A DNA stretch of 64,000 nt, from NCBI GenBank assembly GCA_035528435.1, contig DATKYN010000062.1, positions 1-64,000 on the forward strand, read 5' to 3'. The notes beneath the pieces are model-generated. The model saw nothing but the letters and a program-made list of their open reading frames with translations, did no database searches and had not been told where the DNA came from. The position numbers and the translations under genes are program-made. Every line of letters starts with the position of its first letter. Within the stretch, counting starts at the first letter, position 1. Below, one piece after another: positions 42,958 through 52,474 of the stretch. The DNA comes from SG8-40 sp035528435. Its GTDB lineage: Bacteria; Pseudomonadota; Gammaproteobacteria; Burkholderiales; Eutrophovitaceae.

Positions 42958-44615
42958 TATTTCTCCTTCGAAGTGCAGATTCGTTCAATGAGCGCGGCAG
43001 TCGATTGATCATGTCCGGGTGCGGCTTTGCCCGCCCTTAAGTCGTTCAATACCCCCTTGGCAAGGCCTTTGCCCAGCTCGACGCCCCATTGATCGAACGA
43101 GTTGATATTCCAGATTACACCTTGAACAAATACCTTGTGCTCGTAGAGCGCAATCAGCGCGCCCACGGCGCGTGCGTCGAGGTGGTCGACAACAATCGTA
43201 TTGCTCGGACGGTTTCCGGGGAAACTCCGGTGCGCCGCCAGTCGCCCGGCTTCTTTGCTGTCGATGCCTTGTTTGTCGAGCTCAGCGAGCACTTCCTCGG
43301 CGGTACGTCCGCGCAGCAGAGCCTCTGATTGGGCGATGCCGTTAGCCAGCAGAATTTCGTGATGTCCAGGCATGTCCCACTCGCTTTGTGCAGTGAGTAT
43401 GAAATCGCAGGGCGTGATGCGGGTCCCCTGGTGTAGGTGCTGAAAGAACGCATGCTGGCCATTGGTCCCCGGTGCTCCCCAGATAATAGGCCCGGTGGCG
43501 TAGTCAACCGGGGTGCCGGCTCGATCAATGCGTTTGCCGTTACTTTCCATGTCGAGTTGCTGGAGGTGCATCGGTAACCAGGCCAGATCCTGGGCATACG
43601 GCAATACGGCATGTGAGGGTGCGCCGAGAAAATTGGTGTGCCAGATCCCGATCAGTGCAAGCAGAATCGGCATGTTCCGATCCGGTTGCGCAGTGCGAAA
43701 ATGTTCATCGATGGCGTGTGCGCCGGCGAGGAGTTGCTCGAAACGTTCGTATCCGACTGCCAGCGCAATCGGTAAGCCTATAGACGACCAGAGCGAATAG
43801 CGCCCGCCAACCCAGTCCCAGAACCCGAATACCTGCTCAGGCCGAATGCCAAATTTGCCGGTTTCCTCGAGGTTTGTGGACGCCGCGGCGAAATGCCGCT
43901 CAAGAACCTCGTCCTGGTTGTGCGACCCCGCCAGGTGAGTCAGTAGCCACTTACGCGCAGAATGCGCGTTGGTCATTGTTTCCTGTGTCGTAAACGTCTT
44001 GGACGAGACGATAAACAGCGTTGTCTCCGCCCTCAGGTCAGCGATCGTGGCGGCCAGATGAGCGCCGTCGACATTTGAGACGAAGTGCGCACGCGGGCCA
44101 TCTCCGGCGAAAGGCCGTAACGCTTCGCACACTGTCAGAGGCCCAAGATCGGAGCCACCGATGCCGATATTGACGACATCGGTAAACGGGTCGCCGCCAA
44201 CGCCGCGTGCCGCACCACTTCGAATCGCATCTGAAAACGTGCGTATCCGATCCAGCACCGCCATGACATCGGGCATGACGTCGCGTCCATCGACCAGAAC
44301 GGGACGCTGCGACCGGTTGCGAAGGGCCGTGTGCAATGCCGGCCGATTTTCCGTGATGTTGATCCGGCGTCCCTCGAACATCGCCTGAATCTGCTCGGTA
44401 ACGCTTGCTTGTTCAGCCAACGATAGCAACAGCTTCATCGTCTCGGCAGACACAGGATTCTTTGAATAGTCGAGATACAGGCCTGCGGCCGTCAGACTGA
44501 AATGCTCTGCGCGCTGCGGGTCTCGGTTGAACAGAGCACGAATGTCGGTTACCCCGGGTTGCGCGGCGTGTGATTCCAGAGCTTGCCAACTGGAGCGTTT
44601 AGTCAGGCGAGTCAT
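42957..44615 (-). CDS. pgi: Glucose-6-phosphate isomerase
   Basis: A 552-residue cytosolic enzyme. It has GIGGSDLGP, the SIS motif SKTFTTQETMTN, GGRYSLWSSIGLP, QLDMESNGK, GAPGTNGQHAFFQHLHQG and NSFDQWGVELGK, all conserved active-site segments. It interconverts glucose-6-phosphate and fructose-6-phosphate. The DUF6494-type gene overlaps its stop by one base. Upstream (44616-44785) lies the end of the phasin transcription unit and its terminator. Confidence 0.97.
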   Translation of the reverse strand: MTRLTKRSSWQALESHAAQPGVTDIRALFNRDPQRAEHFSLTAAGLYLDYSKNPVSAETMKLLLSLAEQASVTEQIQAMFEGRRINITENRPALHTALRNRSQRPVLVDGRDVMPDVMAVLDRIRTFSDAIRSGAARGVGGDPFTDVVNIGIGGSDLGPLTVCEALRPFAGDGPRAHFVSNVDGAHLAATIADLRAETTLFIVSSKTFTTQETMTNAHSARKWLLTHLAGSHNQDEVLERHFAAASTNLEETGKFGIRPEQVFGFWDWVGGRYSLWSSIGLPIALAVGYERFEQLLAGAHAIDEHFRTAQPDRNMPILLALIGIWHTNFLGAPSHAVLPYAQDLAWLPMHLQQLDMESNGKRIDRAGTPVDYATGPIIWGAPGTNGQHAFFQHLHQGTRITPCDFILTAQSEWDMPGHHEILLANGIAQSEALLRGRTAEEVLAELDKQGIDSKEAGRLAAHRSFPGNRPSNTIVVDHLDARAVGALIALYEHKVFVQGVIWNINSFDQWGVELGKGLAKGVLNDLRAGKAAPGHDQSTAALIERICTSKEK

Positions 44616-44785
44616 GAGCTGTAAAAGGCTTGATCAACAGGGAATGGGTTTGTGGACCAGCGGTGACCGTACTGCGTCCGCGGAAGCTTGATTTTAATCG
44701 CTCGCGGCGTGTTTGCGCGGACTGATGATGGAGCTGATCTGTGCCGTGAGCAACCCCGCGGGGGGCGTTGTGAATGTGATGGACG

Positions 44786-44819
44786 AAAAAAAGCCCCCGG
44801 TAAAATCCGGGGGCTTTTT
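44786..44819 (-). terminator. Strong bidirectional intrinsic terminator after phasin
   Basis: GCCCCCGG (44793-44800) and CCGGGGGC (44807-44814) form an 8-bp GC stem around TAAAAT. A-runs flank the left side and T-runs the right, so it can work on either strand. Position 24 bp after the phasin stop shows that it ends the phasin transcript (minus strand). Confidence 0.88.
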
Positions 44820-44842
44820 CGGGGTGTTGCTTCGCAGTTCGA

Positions 44843-45376
44843 TCAGGCTGCGGCTTTTTTCTTGGCCGGAGTCTGACGAACCGTGTTCACGGTTGCTGTC
44901 GTCACTTCCTGCACCTGCTTGCCAGCCTTGGCAAACGCATCGTAGGTTTGATTGGCGGCGGCGATGGCTGATTTCATCGCGGCAACAGCCATGTCGGAAC
45001 CAGCGGGTGCGTTCTTCTCGGCCTGGTCGAGCCCAGATACGATAACCTTGTTCACTTCGGTCATTTTCGCTTCCACCAACTTGCCCAGTTCATTTTGCGC
45101 TTCGGACATGATGTCGTAGCTGTCTTTGAGATAGGAGGCAAAGGCTTCGAAAGCAGGTTGGGCAAACTGGGACTGCATGGCCGTGACGCTTTGGACGTCT
45201 TTGGCATCAGCTATGGTCTTGCCGTTCTCCGCTGCGGTCGCCATCGCGCTCTTTACGGCGGCAACGTTGAGGTCCATGGCTTTTTCGGCGGTCGAAGCGG
45301 CGATGCCTGCAAGGGCGACCGTTGTGGTGATATTTTCTTTCTGTGCTGCCGTCATTTGTTCAATAACTGTAGGCAT
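44843..45376 (-). CDS. phaP: Phasin family protein
   Basis: A 177-residue phasin (PF09361-type). The N-terminus MPTVIEQMTAAQKENITTTVALAGIAASTAEK is the usual start, the middle contains SQFAQPAFEAFASYLKDSYDIM, and the end is Ala/Lys-rich (RQTPAKKKAAA). Phasins coat PHA granules and control their number and size. AGGAG lies 7 nt before ATG 45376. It has its own promoter and terminator, so it is an independent unit. PhaA and BktB genes follow at 46.4-48.9 kb. Confidence 0.92.
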   Translation of the reverse strand: MPTVIEQMTAAQKENITTTVALAGIAASTAEKAMDLNVAAVKSAMATAAENGKTIADAKDVQSVTAMQSQFAQPAFEAFASYLKDSYDIMSEAQNELGKLVEAKMTEVNKVIVSGLDQAEKNAPAGSDMAVAAMKSAIAAANQTYDAFAKAGKQVQEVTTATVNTVRQTPAKKKAAA

Positions 45377-45470
45377 AACAATCTCCTGAATAGAATTAAA
45401 TAAGAACTAACAGCAAAAATCTGAATTCGGTAAGTCGGTTGGGTTTTGTGCAGCGCACCAACAGGGTCGA

Positions 45471-45498
45471 AGTATACTGCCCCGCAGACTATTGTCAA
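45471..45498 (-). promoter_or_regulatory. Near-consensus sigma-70 promoter for the phasin gene
   Basis: On the minus strand TTGACA (plus-strand 45493-45498 read as TGTCAA) and TATACT (45471-45476 read as AGTATA) are separated by 16 bp. This is close to the ideal promoter and lies about 95 bp upstream of the phasin ATG, leaving a long 5' untranslated region of roughly 85 nt. Strong expression would fit the abundance of phasins. Confidence 0.75.
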
Positions 45499-45577
45499 TA
45501 GCCAAGCTGAATTATTTCAACAGAGGCGTGAGTTATTATATGTTTGTTAACAATTGGTTAAAGAAATACCCGTTCAG

Positions 45578-46339
45578 GTGAGTGCCTACCATCACGCCCT
45601 TCGGGCGCTTCGTGACGCGCTGCGCAACATGTTGCATCCAGCCATATTGGTGGTGATGTTGCTGCCCGCCTTTGCTGCACTGCTCTTGTGGGTCGGGGTG
45701 TCCTGGTGGTTCTGGGATAGTTGGACCAGCGGAATCGAATCGGTGCTCCTTAGCGTAACCAGCGAGGAGTGGATTGCTCGCCTGGACGGGTCCCGGTTCG
45801 CCGGCTTTGCTGCCGGACTTATTCTGTTGTTACTGATTGCGCCGGCGCTGATGGCGACAGCGATGCTGATTGCCGCCGTGTTTGCCATGCCAATGCTTGT
45901 TGCCCACGTGGCGCGGCGCGACTTCCCGGGGTTGAAGCGCAGAAACGGGGGCACATTTGTCGGTGGAATTGTCAATGCCGTCGTTGCAGTCGGCGCTTTC
46001 GCGCTGCTGTGGCTCGCGACCCTGCCCTTGTGGCTGTTTCTCGGACCGCTCGCTGTGGTCATTCCCTGGGCGCTATCGGCCTACCTGAACCAACGCCTGT
46101 TTCGTTACGATGCACTTGCAGAGCACGCCGATGCACAGGAAATGCAACGTGTATTTTCCGAGCGCTTTTCCGATTTATTCGTTCTGGGTCTGGCGACCGG
46201 CCTGCTTTACTTCGTGCCTCTTGTTAACCTGATCGCGCCAGTGTTTTCAGCCCTTGCGTTTACTTGCCTGTGCCTGAATGAACTGGCCCGTATCCGGGAA
46301 GGCGAAGGTCATGGCGCAACCCTGAAGCGTGATGCCTGA
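45578..46339 (+). CDS. EI24 domain membrane protein
   Basis: A 253-residue inner-membrane protein. It has four to five hydrophobic segments (ILVVMLLPAFAALLLWVGVSWWF, FAAGLILLLLIAPALMATAMLIA, ...) and the EI24/CysZ-type segment YLNQRLFRYDALAEHAD near residue 170. The family is unusual in bacteria beyond CysZ (sulfate uptake); the exact role is unknown. GTG 45578 gives a short cytoplasmic N-terminus typical of the family; TTG 45554 is also possible. Its upstream region overlaps the phasin promoter, so both may share control elements. Confidence 0.8.
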   Translation: MSAYHHALRALRDALRNMLHPAILVVMLLPAFAALLLWVGVSWWFWDSWTSGIESVLLSVTSEEWIARLDGSRFAGFAAGLILLLLIAPALMATAMLIAAVFAMPMLVAHVARRDFPGLKRRNGGTFVGGIVNAVVAVGAFALLWLATLPLWLFLGPLAVVIPWALSAYLNQRLFRYDALAEHADAQEMQRVFSERFSDLFVLGLATGLLYFVPLVNLIAPVFSALAFTCLCLNELARIREGEGHGATLKRDA

Positions 46340-46424
46340 GCCGGTGCTGCATGACGCCTTGCGCCTTACTTCTCGCCGGATCGACCAATGGCAAGCGTGC
46401 CCTGTCGCGCTCGCCATTGGCGCA

Positions 46425-47615
46425 TTACGCAAGACGTTCGTAAATCGCGGCGATCCCCTGGCCGCCACCAATACACATCGTGGCCAGGGCATACTTCCCG
46501 CCAATACGCTTTAGTTCATACAGTGCCTTGATGCTGATTATGCAGCCGGTGGCGCCGACCGGGTGACCGAGTGCAACCGCGCCACCGTTCGGGTTGGTTT
46601 TTTCAGGATCAAACCCCAGATCCTTCGCGACCGCACAGGCCTGTGCCGCGAAGGCCTCATTGGACTCGATCACATCCATATCGCCGACTTCCAGCCCGGC
46701 TTTGCGCATCGCCATCTTCACTGCCGGTATAGGGCCAAGTCCCATCAAGCCCGGTTCGACGCCGCCATGTCCGTAGGCAACCAGCCTGGCCAGCGGCTGA
46801 ATCCCGCGTTTCTCGGCCACGCCACGCTCCATCAACACGACGGCAGCCGCGCCGTCGTTGATGCCCGAAGCATTGCCGGCGGTCACGGTGCCGTCTTTCT
46901 TGAACACCGTGCGCAGTTTGGCCAGGTTTTCCTCAGTGACATCATCGCGAACATGCTCATCGGCAGCGAAGACGCGCGTCGCCTTGCGTTCCCTGATTTC
47001 GATAGGCAGGATCTGGTCGGTAAACCATCCATTTGCAATGGCATTGGCGGCGCGCCGGTGCGATTCGATCGCAAAGGCGTCTTGCTCGTCACGCGTGAGA
47101 CCGTACTTTTCTGCCACGTTCTCGGCGGTCACGCCCATGTGCATGCCTTCGAACGGGTCCGACAAAGCGCCGAGCAAGACATCGACAAGCGCCTGATCTC
47201 CCATTCTGGTTCCCCAGCGTGCGGTTGGCAGCCAATAGTTGGAGCGGCTCATGGATTCCGCACCGCCGGCAACCACGATATCCGCATCACCGAGGGCAAC
47301 GATCTGCGCAGCACTCACAATAGCCTGTAATCCGCTGCCACAGAGCCGGTTCAGTGTCATGGCCGGCACTTCCTTCGGAATACCGCCATTCATTGCGGCA
47401 ACGCGCGACAGGTACATGTCCTTCGATTCTGTATGGATCACGTTGCCGAAAACCACGTGACCGACTTCGTTCGCCTCGACATTGGCGCGCGTCAACGCCT
47501 CCTTTATGCATCGCGCTGCAAGATCCGTTGGTGCGAAATCTTTCAGTGATCCTCCGTAATCTCCGATTGCGGTGCGCACGCCTGATGCCACCACGACTTC
47601 ACGTACATTGCTCAT
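46425..47615 (-). CDS. bktB: Beta-ketothiolase, BktB type
   Basis: A 396-residue thiolase. The nucleophile Cys92 is in LNRLCGSGLQAIVSAAQ, the general base pair is GHPVGATG (His351) and CIGGGQG (Cys381). Sequence features such as NVIHTESKDMYLSRVAAMNGG and MGDQALVDVLLGAL match BktB of Ralstonia rather than PhaA, so condensation of propionyl-CoA or longer acyl-CoA is likely. GGAGGAG precedes ATG 47615. It lies 100 bp downstream of phaA on the same strand. Confidence 0.9.
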   Translation of the reverse strand: MSNVREVVVASGVRTAIGDYGGSLKDFAPTDLAARCIKEALTRANVEANEVGHVVFGNVIHTESKDMYLSRVAAMNGGIPKEVPAMTLNRLCGSGLQAIVSAAQIVALGDADIVVAGGAESMSRSNYWLPTARWGTRMGDQALVDVLLGALSDPFEGMHMGVTAENVAEKYGLTRDEQDAFAIESHRRAANAIANGWFTDQILPIEIRERKATRVFAADEHVRDDVTEENLAKLRTVFKKDGTVTAGNASGINDGAAAVVLMERGVAEKRGIQPLARLVAYGHGGVEPGLMGLGPIPAVKMAMRKAGLEVGDMDVIESNEAFAAQACAVAKDLGFDPEKTNPNGGAVALGHPVGATGCIISIKALYELKRIGGKYALATMCIGGGQGIAAIYERLA

Positions 47616-47715
47616 TTACCGACTCCTCCCGTTTTCTGGTCTTTGCCCGGTTCTGACGCGCATGGTCTGAATACCCGATTCAAGCCTGCGGTCGTACCCG
47701 CGCTGGTCTGCTTGT

Positions 47716-48891
47716 TCAGCGCTCCACTGCCAGCGCCACACCCATGCCACCGCCGATGCACAACGATGCCAGGCCTTTCCTGGCGTCGCGCCTGGTCATC
47801 TCATGAAGCAGGGTCACCAGAACCCTGCAGCCGGAGGCGCCAATCGGGTGGCCGAGCGCGATCGCACCGCCGTTGACGTTCACTTTTGAAACATCCCAGC
47901 CCATGTCACGGTTGACCGCAATCGCCTGGGCTGCAAAAGCCTCGTTGATTTCCAGAAGGTCGAGGTCATCGACGGTCCAGCCTGCTTTCTTCAGACACAG
48001 CTGGCTCGCCGGAATCGGCCCGGTGCCCATGATGCTGGGATCGACACCCGCTGATGCATAAGCCTTGATCCGAGCGATCGGTTCCAGGCCCAGTTCATCT
48101 GCCTTGCTTGCCGACATCATCATTACGGCAGCGGCACCATCGTTAATGCCGGACGCGTTCCCTGCGGTCACTGTGCCGTCTTTCTGGAAAGCCGGACTCA
48201 GCGAGCCGAGCGATTCAGCCGTGGTGCCGTGGCGGGGAAATTCGTCGCTATCGAACACCACTTCGCCCTTGCGTGTGGAGATCGTGAATGGCGCAATTTC
48301 ATCCTTGAATCTGCCGGCTTTCTGTGCAGCTTCGGCTTTTTGCTGCGAGCCGGCAGCAAACGCGTCCTGCTCTTCTCGTGACACGCCCCATTTCCTGGCA
48401 ACGTTTTCTGCGGTGACGCCCATGTGATACTGGTTGTAAACGTCCCACAAACCATCCACGATCATGGTGTCGATCAGCTTGCCGTCACCCATTCGAATAC
48501 CGTCGCGGGCACCGAAAAGCGCGTGGGGCGAAGCGCTCATGTTTTCCTGCCCACCTGCGATTACGCAGTCAGCGTCCCCGGCCTTGATGGCCTGGGCGGC
48601 GAGATGCGTCGCCTTCAAACCCGAGCCGCATACCTTGTTGATGGTGATGGCCGGCGTCATGTGTGAAACACCGGCTTTGATTGCAGCCTGTCGCGCAGGG
48701 TTCTGGCCGGCCCCGGCGGCGAGAACCTGGCCCAGGATCACTTCAGAGATCTGGTCTCCCGGGACACCGGTGCGATTGAGTAATTCCCTGATAATATGTG
48801 CGCCCAGTTCAGGTGCGGGCGTCTTGGCGAGGGTGCCGCCGAATTTTCCGATTGCCGTGCGTAGCGCAGCAACGATGACTACGTCGTTCAT
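47716..48891 (-). CDS. phaA: Acetyl-CoA acetyltransferase
   Basis: A 391-residue thiolase. Cys88 (NKVCGSG), His348 (GHPIGASG) and Cys378 (CIGGGMG) form the catalytic set. Segments GQVLAAGAGQNPARQA and GKLIDTMIVDGLWDVYNQYHMG are characteristic of acetoacetyl-CoA-forming PhaA-type thiolases. It condenses two acetyl-CoA, the first PHB step. No phaB or phaC is adjacent; they must be elsewhere. A TATAAT-like box (minus strand, 49038-49043) lies upstream. Confidence 0.93.
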   Translation of the reverse strand: MNDVVIVAALRTAIGKFGGTLAKTPAPELGAHIIRELLNRTGVPGDQISEVILGQVLAAGAGQNPARQAAIKAGVSHMTPAITINKVCGSGLKATHLAAQAIKAGDADCVIAGGQENMSASPHALFGARDGIRMGDGKLIDTMIVDGLWDVYNQYHMGVTAENVARKWGVSREEQDAFAAGSQQKAEAAQKAGRFKDEIAPFTISTRKGEVVFDSDEFPRHGTTAESLGSLSPAFQKDGTVTAGNASGINDGAAAVMMMSASKADELGLEPIARIKAYASAGVDPSIMGTGPIPASQLCLKKAGWTVDDLDLLEINEAFAAQAIAVNRDMGWDVSKVNVNGGAIALGHPIGASGCRVLVTLLHEMTRRDARKGLASLCIGGGMGVALAVER

Positions 48892-49037
48892 GGTTTGCTC
48901 TCCTGGCTGGTGCGTTAAGGCGTCAGGAACGCGGCCCGACCTGCAGGCGCGGAGCTATCGTGGCTGACGCACAAAAAAGCGCTGCTGAGTCTACGCCTGT
49001 CGTTGGAGCGTGTCGACTGCAATGACGCGCCGCGTGA

Positions 49038-49043
49038 ATTATA
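49038..49043 (-). promoter_or_regulatory. Possible -10 box for phaA
   Basis: ATTATA on the plus strand (TATAAT on the minus) lies in a short AT-rich stretch 147 nt upstream of the phaA ATG. No clear -35 box is found at 16-18 bp. Confidence 0.3.
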
Positions 49044-49098
49044 AAGTCATATAAAACAGATATATATTGTCATTCTGCTGCAATTGCGCAAAGGGGTT

Positions 49099-49497
49099 CT
49101 AGCCCTTTTCCTCTGTGAATTTGATGATTTTGCGCCGGTCACGCTTGCTAGGTCGACCTTTTGCAAATGCCGGTGTCGCAAGACGTTCGGCCTTGCGCAC
49201 AAGAGCCATTTCCTCGCGTGCCTGACGGCTTTGGTCGGTCTCGTCGTAGAGTTTCAGCGCTTCGCTGGCCGGACCGCGCCTTTCCGATAGTGCCGCAACG
49301 GTAACCACCCATTCATACGGGCCGGTGCGCACTGTCAGCCGGTCGCCAATTCTTACGGGCTTTGCCGGCTTGACCCGCCCGCCATCGAACTGGACTTTTC
49401 CACCCGCCACCGCTACGGCAGCGACCGACCTGGTTTTATAGAAACGAGCGGCCCACAACCATTTGTCGAGGCGTACCGACTTAACTTCATCGCTCAA
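49099..49497 (-). CDS. hslR: Heat shock protein 15 (S4-domain RNA-binding protein)
   Basis: A 132-residue ribosome-rescue-related protein. It binds stalled 50S subunits. The S4 domain starts VRLDKWLWAARFYKTRSVAAVAVAGGKVQFDGGRVKP, followed by RRGPASEALKLYDETDQSRQAREEMALVRK and a basic C-terminus. A TTG at 49497 matches the E. coli HslR length (133) and has GGAAGGG upstream, while GTG 49530 would add 11 residues. A small hairpin (AAAGGG/CCCTTT) includes the stop codon. Confidence 0.88.
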   Translation of the reverse strand: MSDEVKSVRLDKWLWAARFYKTRSVAAVAVAGGKVQFDGGRVKPAKPVRIGDRLTVRTGPYEWVVTVAALSERRGPASEALKLYDETDQSRQAREEMALVRKAERLATPAFAKGRPSKRDRRKIIKFTEEKG

Positions 49498-49605
49498 GAC
49501 CGCGCCCTTCCGGTGTCGGAGCGGGTGCACTCAATAATCCGTGCTTGCTCTGGAAGCCGCATCCAGCGCAGCGATATTGCGGATTGCATTTGCGCCGTGC
49601 TCATT

Positions 49606-50475
49606 TCAGTGCCTCGTCTTCCCGACAGACGACTGGATGTCGGTGGCAAACACCTGCTCTGCATCTACGGCATCGAAGATGTACTGGCGACCGCAAAATT
49701 CACATGCCACTTCGACCTGGCCTTGCTCTTCCAGTATTGAACGCACTTCCGCATTACCAAGTAGACGAAGCATTGAGGTCACGCGCTCGCGCGTGCAAGA
49801 GCAACGAAATGCAGTGGGCCGATCCTCGAATAGCCTGATGTCTTCCTGATGATATAGCCGGTGAATGATGTCGCGGGCGGGCAGGTCCAGCAACTCGCGT
49901 TGGGTGATGGTTTCACCGATCTTCGTTGCGCGGTTCCATGCGTCGGGATCCTGGCCCGGTTGGCCCGGCAACCGTTGCAGTAGCAAACCACCTGCTTTGG
50001 TCGCGTCGCACGCCAGCCACAGCCGGGTTTCGAGCTGCTCGGATTTGGCCATGTAGTGTTCGAGCACTTCCGCGACTGTTTCTCCTTCCAGTTCAACCAC
50101 CCCCTGATAAGCTTGCTTACCGGACTCCGGCGCAATGGTTATGACGAACTTTCCGTTGCCGAGTAATGACCGGATACCTCCCGGTGGGATTTCACCTTCC
50201 CACTTGGCGGTTGCGCGCAGCGTATGCTCGCTGGTTGCTTCCACCACCAGTAGCTTGACTGGCCCTTCGCCCTGCATCTGCATGATGAGCGCACCTTCAA
50301 ATTTCAGTGTCGCCGAGAGCAGCGCGCCGGCTGCCATCATTTCACCAAGCAGGGCTGCCAGGGGTTGTGGATAGTCGCGCCGCTCGAGCACGGCGCGCCA
50401 GGTCGCTTTGAGTTGTACGATCTCGCCGCGCACCGGTGTGCCTTCGAGAAGAAAGCGTTGAAGCGAATCACTCAT
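49606..50475 (-). CDS. hslO: Redox-regulated chaperone Hsp33
   Basis: A 289-residue Hsp33. The C-terminal zinc centre has four Cys in CSC (225 and 227) and CEFC (258 and 261), which release zinc and form disulfides on oxidation to switch on chaperone activity. The N-terminal domain begins DSLQRFLLEGTPVRGEIVQLKATW and continues with GEMMAAGALLSATLKFEG. It is located beside hslR, a common pairing. Upstream is a short gap to the GT39 gene. Confidence 0.95.
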   Translation of the reverse strand: MSDSLQRFLLEGTPVRGEIVQLKATWRAVLERRDYPQPLAALLGEMMAAGALLSATLKFEGALIMQMQGEGPVKLLVVEATSEHTLRATAKWEGEIPPGGIRSLLGNGKFVITIAPESGKQAYQGVVELEGETVAEVLEHYMAKSEQLETRLWLACDATKAGGLLLQRLPGQPGQDPDAWNRATKIGETITQRELLDLPARDIIHRLYHQEDIRLFEDRPTAFRCSCTRERVTSMLRLLGNAEVRSILEEQGQVEVACEFCGRQYIFDAVDAEQVFATDIQSSVGKTRH

Positions 50476-50531
50476 GGTTTACGTTGCCTTGCCAATGCGG
50501 TTTCGAAAACAATGGCAAGCCCCATACGGTA

Positions 50532-52196
50532 TTAGTCTTCCGTGCGTGTGAAAAGGCGGAAACGCTCGTGCCGGTCACCGGCTCGACCGCCCTCCCATAG
50601 CAGTTGCCATGGCGCGCCGATTATGTTGCCGTCGTCCCAATGATCCTGCGTGATCAGAAGGTCACAGCTTTGCTCCGGGCTTCGGCGATAGATCAGGGAA
50701 GTAACGATGCCGCCGAAATAGTGAAGCATGGCGCGTTGAGCGTCTCCAACGTCCTGACTGATGACGCATTTGTAGTTTGCCGGCATGTGGGCACTCAGCT
50801 CGACTACCATTGAGCGGTATGTCTTGCGCGCATCGATCCAGTGAAAGAGCAGAAGCACCGCAAGCGCCCATCCGGCGGTCATCCCGGCGGCCCACAGGAT
50901 GAAAGGCCGCTCGGCCGATCGCTTGACATTGAACACCAGTACGAACCAGGTCAAGGTCACGAAAATTGCAGCCAACATGGCCCATATTCGAGACTGCGCC
51001 TGATATTCGGGTTGCAGGCTGAAAATATGTTCGGCAAGCCGCGCCGGGAAGCCGAACTGTGCGGCGCTGAAATAGACCCAGGCCACCAGCGAGAACACGG
51101 TCACCACCATGATGCTGAACCAGTAATAGGCGTTGATAGCGCCTCGCGGCAAACGGGTGATTGCGATCGATGCCAGTAATGCCAGTGGCAGCAGCATTGG
51201 CATCGCCAGTACATCTCGGCCTTCGCCGGCAAGAGACAGGTAGGCAAGGATGGCGAAAAAGGCAACAAGGGGCAGTTGCAACTCCCGCTTTGAAAGCCCC
51301 TGTTTTCCTTCGATCCATAGCGACCACAGGGCAAACGGCCATGCTGGCCAGGCAAACCACGCTAATACGCCCAGAAAGTAGAGGTTGTCTTCATGCGGCT
51401 GAAACACAACTAACCCGCGCAGATCCTGTGCGTTCTGAGAAACCCATTGTGCAAAAAGATCAGGTTGCTGAAAATGCAGCGCCAGTGGCCAGGCCAGGAT
51501 CAGCGGCGCTGCAACACCGATCGCGATCGCAGAGCTCTTGAAGAACCGCCCGTTACGGTAGCGCGGCGAGACAAATGCCATGCCAATAGCCATTGCAACG
51601 AGCATGAGCATGTCTGAGGGGCCGCGTGCCAGAAACAGGAAACCAAGCCCGGTGCCAAACCAGATCCCGCCCAGTTGTGCTCGTCTTGGCGCGAGCGCAA
51701 GCCCGTAAATTCCCACTGCCAGTGCCGCGAGAAGCGGGACCGCGCTGATCAATTGATGGCCGCGCACCAGCAGACCGGCACAGCCGATCAGCATCAATGG
51801 TGCAACCCACGAGCGGTTTCCCCCCCACAGTTCGCGTGCCGTAAGCCCTGTGAACAGAAGCAGCAATGCCAACCAGATGCCCACCGACAGCCGCGCGGCG
51901 TCGTGCAGTGCGAAGACGGGTGAAAGCGTCATCATGCCCAGAAGGGCACCGTAGTAGACTAGTGGCGGTGTTTCCAGAAAGGGCGTATCTCCGATTCTTG
52001 GTACTAACCAGTCGCCGCTCTCGTACATGTGATACGCCGCGCCAAAGGTATAAGCCTCATCTGACTTCCATGGGTCGTGTCCGACCAGCCCGATCACGAT
52101 CCACGCTGCGCATATGACGATCGCAAGATGACGCGGGCTGGCACTGAGCCAGGCGGCGAATCGTTCGTTCCGTAGAAGATGTGCCGGGTGCAGCAT
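50532..52196 (-). CDS. Glycosyltransferase family 39-type membrane protein (ArnT-like)
   Basis: A 554-residue polytopic protein. The Asp-containing motif VGHDPWKSDEAYTFGAAYHMYESGDWLVPRIGDTPFLETPPLVYY (near residue 38-81) matches the first periplasmic loop of GT39/ArnT-type polyprenyl-phosphate-dependent transferases. About 11-12 transmembrane helices follow, and a soluble C-terminal domain ends the protein. It probably moves a sugar from a lipid carrier to a lipid or protein acceptor. The acceptor is unknown. Confidence 0.85.
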   Translation of the reverse strand: MLHPAHLLRNERFAAWLSASPRHLAIVICAAWIVIGLVGHDPWKSDEAYTFGAAYHMYESGDWLVPRIGDTPFLETPPLVYYGALLGMMTLSPVFALHDAARLSVGIWLALLLLFTGLTARELWGGNRSWVAPLMLIGCAGLLVRGHQLISAVPLLAALAVGIYGLALAPRRAQLGGIWFGTGLGFLFLARGPSDMLMLVAMAIGMAFVSPRYRNGRFFKSSAIAIGVAAPLILAWPLALHFQQPDLFAQWVSQNAQDLRGLVVFQPHEDNLYFLGVLAWFAWPAWPFALWSLWIEGKQGLSKRELQLPLVAFFAILAYLSLAGEGRDVLAMPMLLPLALLASIAITRLPRGAINAYYWFSIMVVTVFSLVAWVYFSAAQFGFPARLAEHIFSLQPEYQAQSRIWAMLAAIFVTLTWFVLVFNVKRSAERPFILWAAGMTAGWALAVLLLFHWIDARKTYRSMVVELSAHMPANYKCVISQDVGDAQRAMLHYFGGIVTSLIYRRSPEQSCDLLITQDHWDDGNIIGAPWQLLWEGGRAGDRHERFRLFTRTED

Positions 52197-52423
52197 AATG
52201 GTTATGTTGCCTTCGGCTTGCGCGCGCGCTTCGCCAGCGAAGGATGGGTCTTTGCTGGCGGCACCCGGTGATGGCAGGTTGGGATCAACATGGCCATATT
52301 TTAGAACCTATCTCGGCATGTTTCGCGGCTGATCGTGGTTGCAACGAAGGTCGCGGTGACAACGATTGCTGTGAATTGCCGGCGCAAGGGCAGAAAAGCT
52401 CTCCCGCGGCTGTCCTCCAAAAG

Positions 52424-52453
52424 TGCAAAAGGCAGCCAAGGCTGCCTTTTGCA
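52424..52453 (-). terminator. Perfect 14-bp hairpin after rpmE
   Basis: TGCAAAAGGCAGCC (52424-52437) pairs completely with GGCTGCCTTTTGCA (52440-52453) around AA. It lies 21 nt after the rpmE stop. On the minus strand the stem ends CCTTTTGCA followed by CTTTTGGAGG, a short T-tract. Terminator of rpmE. Confidence 0.75.
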
Positions 52454-52474
52454 TACACAAGAAACCGCCGAATC

